From Myotis daubentonii (Eukaryota > Chordata > Mammalia > Chiroptera > Vespertilionidae), in NCBI RefSeq assembly GCF_963259705.1, contig NC_081849.1, forward strand, positions 58,128,093 to 58,192,092: a stretch of DNA of 64,000 bases, given 5' to 3'. Positions 58,805-64,000 of this stretch are shown here, piece after piece. Position numbers and translations under genes: made by a program. Within the stretch, counting starts at the first letter, position 1; every line of letters starts with the position of its first letter. The notes under the pieces were generated by a model. That model did not search any database and was not told the DNA's origin. It was given only the letters and a program-made list of their open reading frames with translations.

Positions 58805-60833
58805 CTAAGCAGCCACCACGATGGCAGAATTTTGGCTGTGCTGTGCCTGTCCTGATTCCTGCCCAAGTTCTTTTCCAGCTTTCCCGTAGATTCTGTCAGC
58901 CTAGAATACTTTTAATAGATTCAATTTCAGCTTAAATCAGCCACATTTGCACCGTTGTTTGCAACCAGGAACCCTAAAAGTATAAAGTCTGATACAAAAA
59001 GTACAAAATGTGAAAAGGAGGTATGGCAAACAGAGGAATGGAAGATGTAGATCATTTGACTGGAAAATATAGGGAAGAAATAAATAAGAACCCAACTGAT
59101 GTATCTAGATGGCAACTTTCTTAGGAGATTGTGACAGGGCTGACACAACAGTCGAATTTTGTACCATAGGGTGCTGAAGCTGTTGGATCAAGTGAAATAG
59201 AAGAAATGTATGATGTTGGGACATATGACTGCTTATTTCTCAAAAAAAAATGGTAGGGGTTGGGGGGAAATCTGGGCAGATGGTAGCCAATTTGAAAGCA
59301 GAGCTCGAGCGTGATTCATCTGCTAAATCCACCAACTTCGGGATTTCCTCTTATCCGAGTTAATACACTTCCCTATATCACCCCACCTTGAGCTGCTGTC
59401 AGTTTCCAGCAAATCCATCTTAACGGCTTGCTGGGAGAGCGGGTCCTCCTCTGTTCGGCAGAAGATTGAGGGCCTGCTATGCATCCTGCTGCCCAAAGTG
59501 GGACCCCTGAGAGCCTGCCTCCCTTACCCTGTAGCTTCTCTACACACAGTGCTAACTGGATTTTGTCTTGACTCATATTGAGGGGGGCCAGGCATTCAAG
59601 GGGTAGACTGTCCAGGCACAAGTGACCCCTTCATCGGGACTCATGCTTGGTTCTCTGGGCAGCAGCGCCCTCCAGGACGCTTGGCCATTTATTTTTGCAT
59701 TAGATGCCCTGGCACAAGGCCCACAGTACCCTGCCTCATGCCCTCCCTCCTCTCCAGCTATTGCTACTGTAGTGTGGGAAGCCAGGCAGCCTCTTAGTGG
59801 TGAAGTGTGTGCGCCCGGGACCTATAGAGCTACTATCCCATGAAGAGCTAACATCCTCTGGGGTAAATCTTTGACAGATGGAAAGTGGGGGTTGTCAGAT
59901 AAATTCTTCTCCTTTCTCTTCTCAGAACTTTCCTAAAATGCAATCGTTCTTCCAGCCTCTCAGAAGATGGCTCTGGAGGAGGGAGGGGGAGACATTCACT
60001 CTTGCTACGGAAACGTGGCCAGTTCTGTAATGCACTTCCTTGTACATGCCCTCCCTCCTCTGCCTCATTTTCTGTTTCCCTCCTTCCTGCTTCTGTGGAT
60101 TGCAATTCTTAGTAATGTATCTGAACAGAAGCTTTTTCTGGCTCTATTTTCTACAGAATCAGGGCTAAAATACTCCTCCCCCCACCACACACACACACAC
60201 GCTCCAATATTTAAAAATAGATCCCTTATTTCCAATCATCCTCTTAAATTTCAGCCTTGGCTCCTAACTTGGAAAGAATTCACTATTTATAAAACTTCTT
60301 TTCCAGTTATGCACACACATGTACTTTGACTAATTTATCTCGGGGTTCCTGATGGCCCGCCCCTTGCCCCCACTCCAGAGAGAGACTCTGACCTTTGCAA
60401 TTACCGTATATCAGCCTTTGGAAGCCCATCTTGACAATCTTATCTTTATTTATTATTATTCTGAACTGAGCTGACAGTGGCAGATGTCATCACCAGAACA
60501 CACTGTGTCAGAGCTTCTTAATCTCTTCTAATAAGTCAGATAACAAATCTGTACATGAGTGTACCAACTAATATGTCCTCTCCTTCCTAACATCTATTTT
60601 TCCAAGAGCATTGATGAGAAATAAAGTGACTAAATGTTGTTATTGTTTGTTTTTTGATATAGGCCCCTCCTGCCATAGGAGAGGTAAAGTTAGAGAGTTA
60701 AGGTAAAAAACTGGCTATGGTTAAAAAAATAAAAGTTTCCGTACCTGAAGCATCTCAGTTAATGTGGGCAAGGCTACCCTGCCGAAACTCCTCCTATCGA
60801 GGCTCTAACAGGCCTTCTGCAGTTTCATAGTTA
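58805..60833. other. Unique non-coding sequence
   Basis: No mobile element is recognised. A CTCF-like motif in minus orientation lies at 59,663-59,680. A short (CA)n is at about 60,186-60,200. The stretch at 60,370-60,640 resembles conserved regulatory DNA in texture. Confidence 0.4.
59663..59680 (-). promoter_or_regulatory. CTCF-like motif (minus)
   Basis: The reverse complement reads GCGTCCTGGAGGGCGCTG, close to the CTCF core with the strong AGGGCGCT half. Its orientation is opposite to the motifs at 31,995 and 41,987. Confidence 0.4.
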
Positions 60834-60884
60834 TTTTCTTTCTCTTTTAAACGTATTTTTATTGATTTCAGAGAGGAAAGGAGA

Positions 60885-60949
<65 letters not shown>

Positions 60950-61103
60950 AGCTAATCATTGACTGGTTGCCTTCTGCACAACCCACACTGGGGATCAAGC
61001 TCACAATCCAGGCATGTGTCCTGACAGGGAATCGAACCGTGACCTCCTGGTTCGTAGGGCATGCTCCACTCAGTGGCCTGGCCGGGCTTCACAGTTATTT
61101 TCT
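60834..61103 (-). mobile_element. VES SINE (minus) with (GA)n expansion
   Basis: The SINE body is 60,850-61,087. The duplication TTCATAGTTATTTTCT (60,834-60,849) / TTCACAGTTATTTTCT (61,088-61,103) has one difference. The CT-rich body has expanded to a (GA)n array at about 60,888-60,944 on this strand. Confidence 0.92.
60888..60944. repeat. (GA)n microsatellite
   Basis: A nearly pure GA run inside the minus-strand VES. Confidence 0.95.
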
Positions 61104-63282
61104 AATGCCATCACACAATTAGAATGCGTTTGACGAACGTGCAAATAACATGCTCTTTTTGCCTTATCCCACACATTTCCCGAGCCCAAATATCACCACC
61201 AACGATGCAGCAACTGATCTGAATTTAGGAGAAGAATCAACATTTCATTTCCAAATGATGGGGATTAACAAAGACATTGTTTTCCCCAACAAAGATTTGG
61301 ACGAAATGGTTCGTTCTATCCGCTATGTTGATGCTCCAAGTTTCTGCTAGCAAACATTTATCTCTAAATAGCAATTTCAGCCTATTTACAGAAATAATCA
61401 GAGACAGAAAGAGTTTAATCACTCCTATATGTAAACAAAACTCTGGTGATCAGCCCAAGGATTCGAGGACTGGTATGATAAAATGCTAAAAGAAACCCAA
61501 ACCCCCAAAATAAAACAAAACAAAAAAAAAACATGGTTGGCTCGAGTTAATAGCTCAATTTTGAAAATGGAGAGGGAGAGACTTTTATAAAATAGAAGCT
61601 GCACATAAAATCAAGGTCCCAGGAGACAATGGGACAGAAAAACACCAGGATGACGTTAGCTGTGCTCTCGGTCATTCACATGATATATTCTCTGGATCTG
61701 AGCAAAGTGGTAGCCGTTAGACACCAGCCCCAAAACCCTGGCCTCAGAGAGTCCGTGGGCTTGGCAGCCAGCCATCGGGCTAAGAGCACACAACAGGCAG
61801 CTATCCTGAGAGTATACTTTTCGTCTGAAGTTTGGAGGGTTTTAAATAAAATGTAAAGCTGTCAAACAATGATCATAGAGCTGGCACAATGTAATTCTTC
61901 AATAAACTATCATTATTTTATTATCCTTGTTGTAGAAAAATCACATGTGCTCACAATGTGTTTAGTTCAGATAATGTCCTTATTCTACATACTCTCCCCT
62001 GCCCCTCACTATGGGCCAAAGCAGAAGATAAACTATCATTCAATAATATCTGCTATCCAGTGTTCCTCAACGACAGCATTTCCCTTCACGGAAAATTCTG
62101 GAAACTTGTAGGCACATCTTTAGTTGTGCCAATATCTGAGGAATTCTATTGGTATTTAATGTAGAGCAATAGATGCTAGACAGTCCAGAATTACCAAAAA
62201 TAACAAAAACCCCACATTCCTCTGAATGTTCAAATGTTTCTCCAGACATTCATATGAATCAGAAAAACATACGTTATACCTGCTCACAAACATCTGAGCC
62301 AAGACCCAATTGTTTCATATATGAAGACAAAGTACATATGAACACACTGCTTTAAAAACTCAGAGATACAGAGCAGAAATTATTTCCCAACTGGAATGGG
62401 AATATTTCATTATTTTAACAACTGATATATCCATATTGGAACAAACCCTCCATCAGCCCTGCAAATATACCTGTGCACTTTCTTTTTTGAATTGAGGCTA
62501 CAATGAATCACCAAGATCAACTGAACATTTTACAAGAAACATGTTAATGGAATTGCCGAAAAAGAATGATCGTCCTTGTAGGAGTCAAAAGGGAAGTGTG
62601 AAAGCTATTGATATTGCATTGGAAGTTTTAAACAATATTTTAATCAGAAAGATCATCAAATAGCACTAATGATTAACAGATGTGGTAAGAAACCCACTAT
62701 TAGAGAAAGTGATCTTACCAGGTGTATGATGGGCTTTTAGTGACAAAGGGAGGGGAGGACCTAACCAAAATAATGTATTGCCCTCCATTGAAGAATGATA
62801 TTGTTTTATGAGTAACCAATAAGATGGTGAAAGATGGCAAAATTCAGCTATGTGATAATTAGCAGTCAGGTGGACATGTATTCTGCAAATAATGAAGCTT
62901 TTTACTTATGTAACAGTTTTAAGGAGAAAAAATGTTTGTTTTTTAATTACAGACAGTGGATACAAAAGAGTTGCCAATGCTTGAAACCTTTACAATTAGG
63001 GGAAGTATTACCTTTCCCAACTTTGTTATTTATACCAAAGGTAAAGTTGCAACTCTAATTGGTTAGAATGTAGTATTAAAAGGTAAAGTGAGGCATGTTA
63101 AAAATGTTTCGTTCCTTTGAGCAAAAATTGGGCAGAAGTCAATCTAGCAGATAAAAAGGAGCTCCAAGAAGTTGCACAAAATGAGAGATGCTTATAGGCA
63201 GACGGGAGCAGGGACAAGTTATATTAGGGAAAAAGAAATACACCCTGGGTTGGTTATTGCAAGGCTACTTTCCTCTAAGGCA
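61104..63282. other. Repeat-free block, candidate regulatory DNA
   Basis: No mobile element or gene is recognised. The part at 61,140-61,460 includes three SOX-type words close together, AACAAAG (61,267-61,273), ATTGTTT (61,276-61,282) and AACAAAG (61,288-61,294). Confidence 0.35.
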
Positions 63283-63544
63283 GCGATTTCCAACCAGTGT
63301 GCCACCGGACGCTGGTGTGCCACACGAATGTTTAAAACTCGCAGTACCTGACCACTTAGTCAGGGGCACCGACCTCTTTTCCCTTACATTGCCAAATATA
63401 AAAATGACAATTGCCATCTATTGTGAATGAATCAAAATTACACCTATTTTTTTTGTCAGAATATATTTTGTGGTGTGCCACAGAATTTCAGTAATTAGAT
63501 CGTGTGCTATGAGATGACAGAGGCTGACAATCGCTGCTTTAGGG
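63283..63544 (+). mobile_element. Non-autonomous hAT transposon (family C, copy 2)
   Basis: The element 63,291-63,536 starts CAGCGATTTCCAACCAGTG and ends GGCTGACAATCGCTG. The flanks CTCTAAGG (63,283-63,290) and CTTTAGGG (63,537-63,544) match at 6 of 8. It aligns along its full length with the reverse complement of 20,550-20,786, including GTGGTGTGCCACAGAATTT. No transposase is present. Confidence 0.82.
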
Positions 63545-64000
63545 GGTGCTGGGGATCTTTCAAACAGACTTCTTACTGTTGCTGAGCAGGAGATTCCTCA
63601 TTGGCTGGCTTAGGATTCCATTTCTGGGAAAACCGAAAATTGTAACTCCTGTTTTGGTGACGTGTGACTCTATTTTGATCCCATGTCTTTTTTTTTTTTA
63701 ACAATAGATTTATAGTTTTTAAAAAATAGCACCAAATATTTTAAGAATTCATGATGTTATTTCTTGACAATTCATTACTAAGAATTGTATTGAGAGACTC
63801 AGCAAATCAATAGTTGCTACTAGCTCTATTTATAAAATGAGATTAACCCCTTAAATGATAGATTATTTTATAAAATGCTCAGTGATAGGGAGGAGAGTTT
63901 GTATATCTTATCCTACAAAGGTAAATAAGTTGACCTTCCAAAAGAAATCATTTGAGTGTTTTGATTTAATATTTGATACTATTGTTGAATACTATTATTG
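63545..64000. other. Unique, AT-rich non-coding sequence
   Basis: No repeat or gene is recognised; a T run lies at about 63,688-63,699. Confidence 0.4.

Noticed and set aside
1..64000. CRISPR array, operon, prophage or other prokaryotic system
   Set aside because: Repeat content, composition and lack of dense genes are those of a mammalian genome; no regularly spaced repeats with spacers occur.
1..64000. Helitron (HeliBat-type) elements, expected in vesper bats
   Set aside because: I looked for TCCTATCTAATA-like starts and CTAG-type hairpin ends and saw none that hold up.

Overview
This is nuclear DNA from a mammal, very probably a vesper bat (family Vespertilionidae). The best evidence is eleven near-complete VES-type SINEs: a tRNA-like head, a CT-rich body, a tail ending in AAATCAATAAAA, and direct repeats around most copies. 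They sit beside recent hAT DNA transposons, including three SPIN elements, a mariner-type MITE and vesper-bat type LINE-1 copies. Ancient mammalian repeats (MIR, L2, MER5-like, MaLR-like LTRs, HAL1/L1M) form the older background. Bat membership is inferred from these families as remembered; no database search was run.

I found no host protein-coding gene. No open frame resembles a conserved protein, and the only recognisable coding sequence is broken LINE-1. The window is best read as intergenic or deep intronic.

Layout. 1-1,440 is unique. 1,441-4,110 is an old L1 struck by two VES copies, an L1 3' scrap and a mariner MITE. 4,110-10,675 is mostly unique, with two VES copies and a 3'-UTR-only L1 retroposon. 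10,676-17,880 is repeat-rich: two MaLR-like LTRs, a SPIN, a HAL1/L1 nest, a second 3'-UTR-only retroposon, and an L2 split by an apparent solo LTR. 17,881-25,300 has MIR, VES, a hAT, and a 5' L1 fragment carrying a young VES. 25,437-26,606 is a recent 5'-inverted L1. 26,607-40,150 is mainly unique, with VES, MIR, L2, MER5-like and SPIN copies. 40,153-41,060 holds two related hATs. 42,470-45,110 is old L1 and L2. 45,318-47,912 is a MaLR-like LTR split by a 2.2 kb L1 that keeps both ends and ORF1 but has lost almost all of ORF2. 51,272-51,896 is a 609 bp hAT and 54,358-54,606 the third SPIN. 56,271-63,282 has few repeats and looks like a candidate regulatory block, with a near-perfect hairpin at 58,752-58,804 and a SOX-like motif cluster at 61,267-61,294. 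A last hAT lies at 63,283-63,544.

Nothing here looks like a new multi-gene system. The most unusual items are the ORF2-less L1, the two 3'-UTR-only L1 retroposons with nearly the same 5' breakpoint, the hairpin, and the hAT insertions with 8-bp target duplications.
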